Positions 34,534-42,347 are shown, counted from the stretch's first letter. The stretch is 64,000 nt of DNA from Flavobacteria bacterium RIFCSPLOWO2_12_FULL_35_11 (GCA_001800975.1 MGWK01000009.1:62001-126000), one strand, 5' to 3'. The notes: generated from the letters alone by a model not told the origin. Program-made: numbers and translations.

Positions 34534-34553
34534 TACTATATTTTATACTTTTG
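34523..34553 (+). promoter_or_regulatory. Full consensus promoter TTTG-N19-TACTTTTG
   Basis: TTTG at 34523-34526, exactly 19 bp, then TACTTTTG at 34546-34553. The ATG of the DUF6341-like gene is 20 bp on. The -33 element lies inside the start of the divergent DUF6427 gene. Confidence 0.8.
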
Positions 34554-34573
34554 CCTGTAAATATAAATAAGTT

Positions 34574-34771
34574 ATGATTGCAAACAATATTTTTAGAGCG
34601 ATAGGTGAATTTTGTCAAAATGTTTTATTTGCGCCTCACAATAGCATCCGTACTATGGACAATTGGTGGGTTCAAAACACGGTAAGTTGGATTTTTGTTG
34701 TCATTTTGTTTATAGCTTTATTCTACTGGTTAGGGCAGTTAAAAAATTACAAAAAAGCAGGAAACGAATAA
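34574..34771 (+). CDS. Small membrane protein (DUF6341-like)
   Basis: A 65-aa protein with an amphipathic start (NNIFRAIGEFCQNVLFAP), a Trp-rich interfacial region (MDNWWVQNTVSW) and one transmembrane helix (WIFVVILFIALFYWLGQL, about 39-56). A basic tail (KNYKKAGNE) ends it. The consensus promoter and good start codon show that it is a real gene. Placement between a DUF6427-like gene and trmB agrees with DUF6341. Function unknown. The next gene trmB follows after 55 bp. Confidence 0.8.
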   Translation: MIANNIFRAIGEFCQNVLFAPHNSIRTMDNWWVQNTVSWIFVVILFIALFYWLGQLKNYKKAGNE

Positions 34772-34826
34772 TTTCTTATAAAATTCATTTATATTTTTTC
34801 CTTTTTTTTAACAAAACGCAAATCCT

Positions 34827-35498
34827 GTGGGAAGCAAAAATAAACTCAAAAGATTTCGTGAAAACGAAACATTTTCCAATGTCATCCAACCAACACGAAA
34901 AGAAGTTATTGATGGTTTCTCCTTAAAAGGAAATTGGCACACACTTTTTAACAACAGCAACCCAATTGTTCTTGAATTGGGCTGCGGAAAAGGCGAATAC
35001 ACCATTGCACTTGCCCGCAAAAATCCGAACATTAATTATATTGGTGTCGACATAAAAGGAGCACGTTTTTGGCGCGGAGCCAAAATAGCTTTGGAAGAAA
35101 ATTTAACCAACGTGGCTTTTTTAAGATCTCAAATTGAGCTCATCGACTTGCTTTTTAACAAACACGAAGTTGCCGAAATATGGATCACTTTTCCCGATCC
35201 GCAAATTAAATACACGCGCACCAAACACCGACTCACCAATACGGAGTTTTTAAAAAAATACCACCATATTTTAAAACCCGAAGGCATCGTTCATTTAAAA
35301 ACTGACAGTGAATTTATGCACGGTTACACATTAGGTTTGCTTCACGGCGAAGGGCATGAAATTATTTATGCGCATCACGATATTTATAAAAATTATCATG
35401 CGCCGGAAGAAGTTACTTCAACCCAAACATTTTATGAAAGTCAGTACTTGGAAAAAGGAAAGCCTATAACTTATATTAAATTTAGGCTTCGATATTAG
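34827..35498 (+). CDS. trmB: tRNA (guanine-N7-)-methyltransferase
   Basis: Methylates G46 in the variable loop of tRNAs with SAM. At 223 aa it has the SAM motif VLELGCGKGEYTIALA (about residues 48-63), NYIGVDIKGARFWRGAKIA with the acidic residue, and the catalytic-type ITFPDPQIKYTRTKHRLTN (about 127-145), the TrmB signature. The start codon is GTG (34827, CCTGTGGGAAGC): the family begins with MGSKNKL-like sequence here. Cotranscription with the small membrane protein gene is likely. Confidence 0.93.
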   Translation: MGSKNKLKRFRENETFSNVIQPTRKEVIDGFSLKGNWHTLFNNSNPIVLELGCGKGEYTIALARKNPNINYIGVDIKGARFWRGAKIALEENLTNVAFLRSQIELIDLLFNKHEVAEIWITFPDPQIKYTRTKHRLTNTEFLKKYHHILKPEGIVHLKTDSEFMHGYTLGLLHGEGHEIIYAHHDIYKNYHAPEEVTSTQTFYESQYLEKGKPITYIKFRLRY

Positions 35499-35500
35499 AA

Positions 35501-35527
35501 AAAAGCCCCCTAACCCCCAAAGGGGGA
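35501..35527. repeat. GC-rich inverted element, left copy (AAAAGCCCCCTAACCCCCAAAGGGGG)
   Basis: AAAAGCCCCCTAACCCCC at 35501-35518 has a near-perfect inverted copy at 36008-36023 (GGGGTTAGGGGCTTTT). It also forms a local hairpin with the following AGGGGG. The GC-richness is unlike the surroundings. The two copies bracket the alkyltransferase-like gene. Confidence 0.7.
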
Positions 35528-35565
35528 ATTTATAATTCTGTCAAAGTTATTTAGGCATCAATAAC

Positions 35566-35607
35566 TTTTAACTTTTAACTTTTAACTTTTAACTATTAAC
35601 TTTTAAC
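35566..35607. repeat. Six tandem heptads TTTTAAC upstream of the alkyltransferase-like gene
   Basis: Units of 7 bp (TTTTAAC; one unit TATTAAC) run to within 11 bp of the ATG. The same heptad forms five units at 22653-22687. The origin is probably replication slippage. It may alter the spacing of translation signals. Confidence 0.8.
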
Positions 35608-35618
35608 TTTTTTAATTG

Positions 35619-35951
35619 ATGGAAACTTCCGGTAATTTTTTTGAAAAAGTGTATGAAGTTGCAAAACAAATTCCTTTTGGCCGAGTTACCAGTTATGGCG
35701 CCATCGCAAAATATCTCGGCGCTGCCAAATCAGCCCGTATGGTTGGTTGGGCGATGAATGCTTCTCACAATAATGCTGATATTCCTGCACATCGGGTGGT
35801 AAACAGAAACGGATTGTTAACCGGAAAATTTCATTTTGACGGCACCAACTTAATGCAACAACTCCTGGAAAATGAAGGAATTGTTGTGAAAGAAAATCAA
35901 ATTCAAAACTTTCAAAATGTTTTTTGGGATCCGTTTAAGGAATTATTGTAG
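35619..35951 (+). CDS. Alkyltransferase-like protein (MGMT family, no acceptor cysteine)
   Basis: A 110-aa single-domain protein of the C-terminal DNA-binding half of O6-alkylguanine transferases: VAKQIPFGRVTSYGAIAKYLG (helix-turn-helix with the arginine finger region) and MVGWAMNASHN. The active-site motif PCHRV is PAHRVVNRNG here, so the alkyl-accepting Cys is Ala (residue 57 from this start). Proteins like this (ATL, e.g. E. coli YbaZ with Trp) bind O6-alkylguanine and hand the lesion to nucleotide excision repair. I start at ATG 35619; a TTG three bases earlier is in frame. Repeats surround the gene on both sides. Confidence 0.88.
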   Translation: METSGNFFEKVYEVAKQIPFGRVTSYGAIAKYLGAAKSARMVGWAMNASHNNADIPAHRVVNRNGLLTGKFHFDGTNLMQQLLENEGIVVKENQIQNFQNVFWDPFKELL

Positions 35952-36007
35952 TATTTGATATCAAATATTTGGATTTTGAATTTTGAATTTTTTTAATTCC
36001 GTCTTCT

Positions 36008-36023
36008 GGGGTTAGGGGCTTTT
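36008..36023. repeat. GC-rich inverted element, right copy (GGGGTTAGGGGCTTTT)
   Basis: The reverse complement AAAAGCCCCTAACCCC matches the left copy at 35501-35518 except for one fewer C in each C-run. The pair is 0.5 kb apart and encloses the heptad array and the alkyltransferase-like gene. Confidence 0.7.
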
Positions 36024-36036
36024 CTCTTAATGTAAC

Positions 36037-36066
36037 TTTGTGAATTCATTTAAATCTGTATCTTTG
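36037..36066 (+). promoter_or_regulatory. Promoter TTTG-N18-TATCTTTG for mrp
   Basis: TTTG at 36037-36040 and TATCTTTG at 36059-36066 with an 18-bp spacer, about 28 bp before the mrp ATG. Confidence 0.7.
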
Positions 36067-36094
36067 TTGTTTAGAATGATTTTATATAAACAAC

Positions 36095-37222
36095 ATGGCA
36101 TATACAAAAAAAGAAATCTCAAATGCACTTGAAACCATTACTGCACCTGGTGAAGGGACAAATTTAATTGAAAGCGGCGCAGTTAAAAATATTGTAACTT
36201 TTGACAAAGAAGTTATTGTTGATGTAACCATCGGAAACCCAACGTTACAGGCTAAAAAGAAAATTGAAGTTGAAATTATGAAGGCAATCCACCAACATGT
36301 GGATGTAAAAGCTGATGTAAAAGTAAATGTTACCACTACCGTTTCTGATAAACCAGCCGAAAAGTCGGTACCTAAAGTTCCGGGAATTCAAAATATTATT
36401 GCAATTGCTTCAGGAAAAGGTGGTGTAGGAAAATCTACCATTACCGCCAACATGGCAATTTCATTGCAAAAAATGGGCTTTAAAGTGGGTATTTTAGATG
36501 CCGATGTTTATGGCCCTTCCATTCACTTAATGTTTGATGTGGCGCATGCAAAACCTTTATCAATAGAAATTGATGGCCATTCAAAAATGCAGCCAATTGA
36601 AAGCTACGGCGTAAAAATATTGTCGTTAGGATTTTTTGTTGATGCGAATCAGGCAGTTATTTGGCGTGGTGCAATGGCGGGCAAAGCACTAAACCAATTG
36701 ATTTTTGACTCACATTGGGGCGAACTTGATTTTTTACTGATTGATTTACCTCCGGGAACCGGCGATATTCACCTATCAATTGTACAGGCTGTTCCTGTAA
36801 CAGGAGCCATCATTGTAAGTACGCCGCAAAATATCGCTTTGGCCGATGCCAAAAAAGGTGTGGCGATGTTTCAACAAGAAAGTATCAATGTTCCTGTTTT
36901 GGGCATTGTTGAAAATATGAGTTATTTTACGCCTGCTGAACTTCCAAATAACAAATACTATATTTTTGGGCAAGATGGCGCAAAAAACTTGGCTAAAGAC
37001 ATTGATGTTGCCTTTTTGGGTGAAATACCTTTGGTGCAAAGCATTCGGGAATCTGGCGATGTTGGACATCCGGTGGCACTTCAGGACAACACACCTTTAG
37101 AAATTGCTTTTTCAGAAATTACTAAAAACGCCTTGTCGCAATTGGTAAAAAGAAACAGTGATTTACCACCAACTGAAATTGTTCGTATTACGACAATGAG
37201 CGGATGCAGCACAAAAAAATAA
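36095..37222 (+). CDS. mrp: Mrp/NBP35-family iron-sulfur cluster carrier ATPase
   Basis: A 375-aa protein with an N-terminal DUF59/MIP18 domain (about 1-80) and a P-loop ATPase domain (GKGGVGKST, 107-115; deviant Walker A typical of the MinD/Mrp family). DLPPGTGDIHLS is present. Mrp proteins carry Fe-S clusters to target proteins. The usual CxxC after VENMSYF is missing: the segment reads FTPAELPNNKYYIFG. A single Cys lies near the C-terminus (SGCSTKK). nifU follows after 6 bp, which fits an Fe-S role. Confidence 0.9.
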   Translation: MAYTKKEISNALETITAPGEGTNLIESGAVKNIVTFDKEVIVDVTIGNPTLQAKKKIEVEIMKAIHQHVDVKADVKVNVTTTVSDKPAEKSVPKVPGIQNIIAIASGKGGVGKSTITANMAISLQKMGFKVGILDADVYGPSIHLMFDVAHAKPLSIEIDGHSKMQPIESYGVKILSLGFFVDANQAVIWRGAMAGKALNQLIFDSHWGELDFLLIDLPPGTGDIHLSIVQAVPVTGAIIVSTPQNIALADAKKGVAMFQQESINVPVLGIVENMSYFTPAELPNNKYYIFGQDGAKNLAKDIDVAFLGEIPLVQSIRESGDVGHPVALQDNTPLEIAFSEITKNALSQLVKRNSDLPPTEIVRITTMSGCSTKK

Positions 37223-37228
37223 AAAACT

Positions 37229-37477
37229 ATGGAAGCGGAAGAACTTAAAATTATTGTTGAAAATGCATTGCAGGAAATCAGACCTTATTTACAGGCTGAT
37301 GGCGGCAACATTACATTGGTTGAAATACGAGACAATATTGTGAGTGTTCAGCTTGAAGGCAATTGTTTGGGTTGCGCCGTAAATCAGATGACTTTAAAAA
37401 ACGGGGTTGAAGCTACCATAAAAAGGCACGCTCCCCAAATTTTACAAGTGATTGAAGTGAACGGAATTTCTTTTTAG
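37229..37477 (+). CDS. NifU-like Fe-S scaffold/carrier (C-terminal NifU domain)
   Basis: An 82-aa stand-alone NifU C-terminal domain with the cluster-binding CxxC in EGNCLGCAVNQMTL (Cys46 and Cys49). Preceding it are ALQEIRPYLQADGGNITLVEI, and after it GVEATIKRHAPQI. Domains of this type (Nfu) transfer [4Fe-4S] clusters. Six bp separate it from mrp, so the two form an Fe-S maturation operon ending at a strong terminator. Confidence 0.93.
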   Translation: MEAEELKIIVENALQEIRPYLQADGGNITLVEIRDNIVSVQLEGNCLGCAVNQMTLKNGVEATIKRHAPQILQVIEVNGISF

Positions 37478-37497
37478 CTTCCAAAAAAATAACTGAT

Positions 37498-37525
37498 AAA
37501 GAGCGCTTTAAAGCGCTCTTTTTTA
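37498..37525 (+). terminator. Terminator of mrp-nifU
   Basis: AAAGAGCGCTTT / AAAGCGCTCTTT stem with T6, 20 bp after the nifU-like gene stop. Confidence 0.9.
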
Positions 37526-37780
37526 TTTCATTAAACATTCAAAAATATTTTTATATTTGTAAAGTATGCAAACAGCTTGGACAGAATTATTGATACTTCT
37601 AAAATTCTTAATCAAGAGAGATCCTGAATGAAAATATTCATGGTAAAAGTTACAAGCTAAAAATTTTGTAACTTTAAAGCTATGATTCCGTCCAAACTGA
37701 TGAAAATTAGTGGACATCAATTCATAAAAAATACTACTGGCCCTTTTTTAGGGAATTCATAACTAAAAAAATATACAATT
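37526..37780 (+). promoter_or_regulatory. Leader region of hmgA with promoter box, short ORFs and a hairpin
   Basis: TATATTTG at 37552-37559 is a -7 box, giving a leader of about 210 nt before hmgA. Within it are a 21-codon ORF (37566-37631, MQTAWTELLILLKFLIKR...), an overlapping 10-codon ORF (ATG inside its stop, ATGA), and a perfect 9-bp inverted repeat AAAGTTACA...TGTAACTTT (37646-37675). A 26-codon ORF (37682-37762) comes next. I find no known riboswitch. The parts could be a translational leader or an operator; no protein family is recognised in the short ORFs. Confidence 0.45.
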
Positions 37781-38941
37781 ATGCCTAGATATTATTCATT
37801 GGGTAAAATTCCGCCAAAACGTCACACAACTTTTGAAAAACCAACAGGCGGATTGTATCAGGAAGAACTTTTCGGTACCGCAGGTTTTGCCGGAATGTCT
37901 TCATTAATCTATCATTTGAATCCGCCCACCGTGGTTACGGAAATCAAAAAAGTAAAAGATGTAACGCCAAAAATTGCCATCGACAAAAATATGAAAGCGC
38001 TCAGTTTTAAATGTTTTTCCTTAAAACCGGAAGCCGATTATCTTGATAGCAGGAAAACTGTTTTTGTAAACAGCGATTTACACATTGGTTTGGCCGCGCC
38101 CAAAGAATTTTCTTCAGCCTACTTTTATAAAAATGCCGATGCCGATGAAATGCTTTTTGTGCATATTGGTTCGGGCACTTTAAAAACAATGTATGGAAAT
38201 ATTTCTTTTAAATATGGCGATTATGTGATCATTCCAAGGGGAACTGTTTACCAAATAGACTTTGACTCGCAAGAAAACCGATTGCTTTACATTGAATCAT
38301 TTAGTCCGATTCTAACGCCAAAACGCTATCGAAATAACTTCGGGCAATTGTTGGAACATTCCCCGTTTTGCGAGCGCGATTTTAAATTGCCAACCAATTT
38401 GCAAACGCATGACGAGAAAGGCAACTTTAAAATTTTTATCAAAAAACAAGGCGTTTTGTGGGAATACAATTACCAAAACCATCCATTTGATGCTGTTGGC
38501 TGGGACGGATTTAATTATCCGTATGCTTTTTCCATTCATGATTTTGAACCCATCACCGGCCGCATTCATATGCCGCCGCCAATTCACCAAACTTGGGAAG
38601 CCTCAGGGTTTGTGGTTTGCTCATTTGTGCCAAGAATGTACGATTACCATCCTAAATCGGTTCCGGCACCATATCACCACAGCAATATCGATTCAGAAGA
38701 AATATTGTATTATGTAGACGGTGATTTTATGAGCCGAAATAATATAGAAAAAGGACAAATAACCTTGCATCCCGGAGGAATTCCTCACGGACCGCATCCG
38801 GGCGCGATTGAGAGAAGCGTCGGAAAAAAATTCACCGAAGAATTGGCCGTAATGATCGATCCTTTTAAACCGGTGATGATTACCGAAGAAGCGATGAATT
38901 TGCAAGTGGACGATTATTATAAATCTTGGATAACTGAATAA
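37781..38941 (+). CDS. hmgA: Homogentisate 1,2-dioxygenase
   Basis: Opens the ring of homogentisate with O2 and Fe(II) to maleylacetoacetate (tyrosine breakdown). The 386-aa protein begins MPRYYSLGKIPPKRHTTF. The C-terminal metal-binding region has HHSNIDSEEILYYVDGDF and GGIPHGPHPG, giving the expected His, Glu and His ligands. hppD follows 12 bp on, and the two form the central tyrosine catabolic operon. Fumarylacetoacetase is not in the window. A long leader precedes it. Confidence 0.92.
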   Translation: MPRYYSLGKIPPKRHTTFEKPTGGLYQEELFGTAGFAGMSSLIYHLNPPTVVTEIKKVKDVTPKIAIDKNMKALSFKCFSLKPEADYLDSRKTVFVNSDLHIGLAAPKEFSSAYFYKNADADEMLFVHIGSGTLKTMYGNISFKYGDYVIIPRGTVYQIDFDSQENRLLYIESFSPILTPKRYRNNFGQLLEHSPFCERDFKLPTNLQTHDEKGNFKIFIKKQGVLWEYNYQNHPFDAVGWDGFNYPYAFSIHDFEPITGRIHMPPPIHQTWEASGFVVCSFVPRMYDYHPKSVPAPYHHSNIDSEEILYYVDGDFMSRNNIEKGQITLHPGGIPHGPHPGAIERSVGKKFTEELAVMIDPFKPVMITEEAMNLQVDDYYKSWITE

Positions 38942-38953
38942 ATATTAAAAAAA

Positions 38954-40111
38954 ATGTCAAACTTAAAACAAAAACAAAATTTCAACTACGGATTGGAAAA
39001 AATATTTCCTGAAGCACAAGATTTTTTACCATTATTGGGAACTGATTATGTGGAAATGTATGTTGGAAATGCCAAACAGGCAGCACATTATTACAAAACC
39101 GCATTCGGATTTCAATCGTTGGCTTATGCCGGATTGGAAACAGGTTTAACAGACCGAACAAGTTATGTTTTGATTCAGGATAAAATTAAATTGGTGCTCA
39201 CCACGCCCATGCCAAACAAAAATAACCAGGAAATTTTTGACCACATCCAAAAACACGGCGATGGTGTAAAAGTAGTGGCGCTTTGGGTGGAAGATGCCGT
39301 AAAAGCTTGGGAAGAAACCACCAAAAGAGGCGCAAAATCATTCATGGAACCAACCAAGGAAAGCGATGAAAACGGCGAAGTTATTCGTTCCGGAATTCAT
39401 ACTTACGGAGATACTGTTCACATTTTTGTGGAACGAAAAAATTACAACGGCCTGTTTTTGCCAAAGTTTGTGAAATGGAATTCGAGCCATAATCCGACTG
39501 ATGTTGGTTTGCGTTATATAGATCATATGGTTGGCAATGTTGGCTGGAACGAAATGAATGTTTGGGCAAAATTTTACAATGAAATCATGGGATTTGCCAA
39601 CCTGATTACTTTTGATGACAAAGATATTTCAACAAAATATACCGCATTAATGAGTAAAGTAATGACCAACGGCAACGGTCGCGTGAAATTCCCAATTAAT
39701 GAGCCGGCTGAAGGCGCAAAAAAATCACAAATTGAAGAATATTTAGACTTTTACAATGGTCCTGGCGTGCAGCACATCGCAGTTGCCACCAACAATATTT
39801 TGGAAACAGTAAAAGCATTGACAGAACGCGGCGTTGAATTTTTATATGTTCCCGGTTCATATTATGACACGGTAATGGAAAGAGTTGGTGAAATTGATGA
39901 AGATTTGGCAGCATTAAAAGATCTCGGAATTTTAGTTGACAGAGATGAGGAAGGTTACTTATTGCAAATTTTCACCAAACCGGTTACCGACAGACCGACC
40001 CTCTTTTTTGAAATTATTCAAAGAAAAGGCGCGCAATCATTCGGAAAAGGAAATTTTAAAGCCTTGTTTGAATCGATTGAAGCCGAACAAGAACGAAGGG
40101 GAACTTTGTAA
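38954..40111 (+). CDS. hppD: 4-Hydroxyphenylpyruvate dioxygenase
   Basis: Converts 4-hydroxyphenylpyruvate to homogentisate. At 385 aa it has two VOC domains: the N-terminal one (YVEMYVGNAKQAAHYYKTAFGFQ) and the catalytic C-terminal one with iron ligands His in YIDHMVGNV, His in GPGVQHIAVAT and Glu in FFEIIQRKG. The C-terminus (SFGKGNFKALFESIEAEQERRG) is the usual gating helix. Its product feeds hmgA directly upstream. A terminator follows. Confidence 0.95.
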   Translation: MSNLKQKQNFNYGLEKIFPEAQDFLPLLGTDYVEMYVGNAKQAAHYYKTAFGFQSLAYAGLETGLTDRTSYVLIQDKIKLVLTTPMPNKNNQEIFDHIQKHGDGVKVVALWVEDAVKAWEETTKRGAKSFMEPTKESDENGEVIRSGIHTYGDTVHIFVERKNYNGLFLPKFVKWNSSHNPTDVGLRYIDHMVGNVGWNEMNVWAKFYNEIMGFANLITFDDKDISTKYTALMSKVMTNGNGRVKFPINEPAEGAKKSQIEEYLDFYNGPGVQHIAVATNNILETVKALTERGVEFLYVPGSYYDTVMERVGEIDEDLAALKDLGILVDRDEEGYLLQIFTKPVTDRPTLFFEIIQRKGAQSFGKGNFKALFESIEAEQERRGTL

Positions 40112-40124
40112 TTTTTAAAATTAT

Positions 40125-40168
40125 TAATAAAAGCTTAACGGCGTATGTGTTAAGCTTTTATTATTTTT
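40125..40168 (+). terminator. Terminator of hmgA-hppD
   Basis: 15-bp perfect stem TAATAAAAGCTTAAC / GTTAAGCTTTTATTA, 9-nt loop, followed by TTTTT. Confidence 0.85.
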
Positions 40169-40216
40169 GGCGCGATAATTGTATTTTTACAGAAACAATT
40201 CGTTATAAAACAATAG

Positions 40217-41047
40217 ATGAAAAACATTATACATATTTTTATTTTTTTAATTGCATTTACTTCAATTGGGCAATCCGTTCAAAAAACGAGTGGAAAATCA
40301 TTTGAATCCGTTTCAAAATCAAAAGATTCTCCCCAAGTTTTTGCTTTTCAAAAAGGGGAATGGCTAAAATTTAAAATGAGCTACAGCAATTTTTTAAATG
40401 CAGGTTTTTCAACAATGGAAGTAAGGGAAACTACAAATAACCAAAAAGCAGCGTTCCATATTCTTGGAAAAGGAACCTCCACGGGAATTGTAAGTTTGTT
40501 TTTTAATGTGAAAGACGATTATCAAACCTATATGTATAAAGAATCTTTGTTGCCTTATCGATTCATCAGAAAAATTGATGAAGGCGGATATACCAAAGAT
40601 GAAGAAATTTTATTTAATCACGATAAAAATGAAGCCACTGTAAAAAACCACAAACGCAATACGGTAAATAAACATCCTATTGGTGATGACATACAAGACT
40701 TACTTTCTTCTTTATACTTTTTAAGAAATCAAAATTTAACAAATTTGAAAGCCGGTGATAAAATTGAATTAAAAATGTTTCTTGATCAGGAAACCACTAA
40801 TTTCAAACTTCATTTTTTAGGAAAAGAAGTGGTAAAAACCAAATTTGGCAAAGTTAAAGCCCTAAAATTTAAACCAATGGTCCAAGCAGGACGTGTTTTT
40901 AAAGAACAGGAAAGCCTTACCATTTGGATTAGTGATGACGAAAATAAAATTCCGCTACTTATTAAAGCTTCACTTGCCGTGGGCTCTCTGCGAGCAGATT
41001 TAGATCAATATAAAGGTTTAGCACACCCTTTTAACATAATTTTTTGA
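40217..41047 (+). CDS. DUF3108 exported protein
   Basis: A 276-aa protein with a signal peptide (about 1-19, ending SIGQ). The mature part is a run of beta-strands of the DUF3108 type: GEWLKFKMSYSNFLNAGFSTMEVRE, AFHILGKGTSTGIVSLFF, DYQTYMYKESLLPYRFIRKID and AGDKIELKMFLDQETTNFKL. These suggest a lipocalin-like or LolA-like fold in the periplasm. The family's role is unknown. It lies between hppD and an M23 peptidase gene, a placement I know from other flavobacteria, where it may share in envelope assembly. Confidence 0.8.
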   Translation: MKNIIHIFIFLIAFTSIGQSVQKTSGKSFESVSKSKDSPQVFAFQKGEWLKFKMSYSNFLNAGFSTMEVRETTNNQKAAFHILGKGTSTGIVSLFFNVKDDYQTYMYKESLLPYRFIRKIDEGGYTKDEEILFNHDKNEATVKNHKRNTVNKHPIGDDIQDLLSSLYFLRNQNLTNLKAGDKIELKMFLDQETTNFKLHFLGKEVVKTKFGKVKALKFKPMVQAGRVFKEQESLTIWISDDENKIPLLIKASLAVGSLRADLDQYKGLAHPFNIIF

Positions 41048-41108
41048 AATTAAATCGTATTTTCGCAATTCATTTGTTCAATCAGATTTAATTGTTAAAT
41101 AGCCTATA

Positions 41109-42347
41109 TTGAAAAAATTAGTTGCCCTTCTATTCATTGTCTTAAGTATTTCCTGTAAAGATGAAAAACCTGAAATTGTAATCCCTAAACCAAAAATTGT
41201 TTTTGAATTTGGTTATAGACTTAACGATTATAAGGTAATAAATGACACCATTCGGTCTGGAGAAAATTTTAGTGAAATATTAACCAGACATCATATTGAC
41301 AACTCAAAAATACATGAGATTGTTACTGTAATAAAAGACTCTTTCAATATTAGAAGCCTTAAAGCCGGAATACCTTATACCATTTTGGCTAAAAACGATT
41401 CAACCCAACAAGCACAAGTATTTTTTTATAGGCAGTCAAAAATTCTCTACTCAGTTATCGATTTTCAGGACTCCATAATTACCATATATAATGGAAAAAG
41501 ACCTATCAAAACAAAAATTGAAACGGCTTCAGGTGTTATAACAAGCAATCTTTCGCATGCCATCAAAAGTCAAGGTTTAAGTTCTTATTTAACCTATAAA
41601 ATGGCGGATGAGGTTTTTGCTTGGGCCATCGATTTTTCCAAACTTCAAAAAAATGATAAATTTAAATTAATATACGAGCAATTTTATATTGAAGACACTA
41701 TTCCGGTTGGAATTGGAAAAATAAAGGCCGCCTATTTTGAGCATGATGAAAAACCATTTTACGCATTTAATTATGTTGTGGATTCAACCAAGAAAGCTTC
41801 AGAATATTACGATGACAAAGCCAATATTTTACGTCGGCAATTTTTAAAAATGCCTATAAAATTCGGAAGATTGTCTTCAAAATACAATTTGAAAAGGCGC
41901 ATTGCCTATTATGGAAACAAAATTAGGGCTCACAAAGGCACCGATTATGCCGCTGCAATTGGAACCCCGATTGAGGCGACGGGAAATGGAACTGTCGTAG
42001 AATCTCGTTATGCCGGCGGTAATGGAAATTACGTTAAAATACGCCATAACGGCACTTACAGCACGCAATATTTACATATGAGCAAACGTGCTGTTAAAGT
42101 AGGAGAATATGTAAAACAAGGGGAAGTTATCGGTTATATTGGGATGACAGGAAACACTGCCGGACCTCATGTTTGTTATCGTTTTTGGAAAAACGGGGTG
42201 CAGGTTGACCCTTTAAGACAAAAATTTCCAAATTCAGAACCTATGAAAAAAGCTAAAATACCCGCATATAAAAAATTTATTGAACCTCTTAAAGTCCAAT
42301 TAGATTCAATAGCATATCCCAAAAATAATTCCATTTTTCATCTTTAA
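41109..42347 (+). CDS. M23-family peptidase lipoprotein with altered HxH motif
   Basis: A 412-aa lipoprotein (lipobox LSISC, Cys16). A LysM/OapA-like region (about 35-225, GENFSEILTRHHID and similar) precedes the LytM domain (about 265-370). Zinc ligands His275 and Asp279 (HKGTDYAA) and catalytic His323 (YLHM) are present. But the second HxH reads GPHVCYRFW: His354-Val-Cys356 where most LytM enzymes have HLH. Cys could still bind zinc. The start is TTG (41109): the lipoprotein signal begins there and no other start is available. It follows DUF3108 and precedes pgi. Confidence 0.85.
   Translation: MKKLVALLFIVLSISCKDEKPEIVIPKPKIVFEFGYRLNDYKVINDTIRSGENFSEILTRHHIDNSKIHEIVTVIKDSFNIRSLKAGIPYTILAKNDSTQQAQVFFYRQSKILYSVIDFQDSIITIYNGKRPIKTKIETASGVITSNLSHAIKSQGLSSYLTYKMADEVFAWAIDFSKLQKNDKFKLIYEQFYIEDTIPVGIGKIKAAYFEHDEKPFYAFNYVVDSTKKASEYYDDKANILRRQFLKMPIKFGRLSSKYNLKRRIAYYGNKIRAHKGTDYAAAIGTPIEATGNGTVVESRYAGGNGNYVKIRHNGTYSTQYLHMSKRAVKVGEYVKQGEVIGYIGMTGNTAGPHVCYRFWKNGVQVDPLRQKFPNSEPMKKAKIPAYKKFIEPLKVQLDSIAYPKNNSIFHL

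Noticed and set aside
37523-37720. 65-codon minus-strand frame in the hmgA leader
   Set aside because: It crosses the nifU terminator, has no promoter and no family resemblance.
40112-40216. Missing tryptophan 2,3-dioxygenase gene between hppD and DUF3108
   Set aside because: In some flavobacteria I recall such a gene here, but its absence is not provable as a loss from this window; the gap holds only the hppD terminator.
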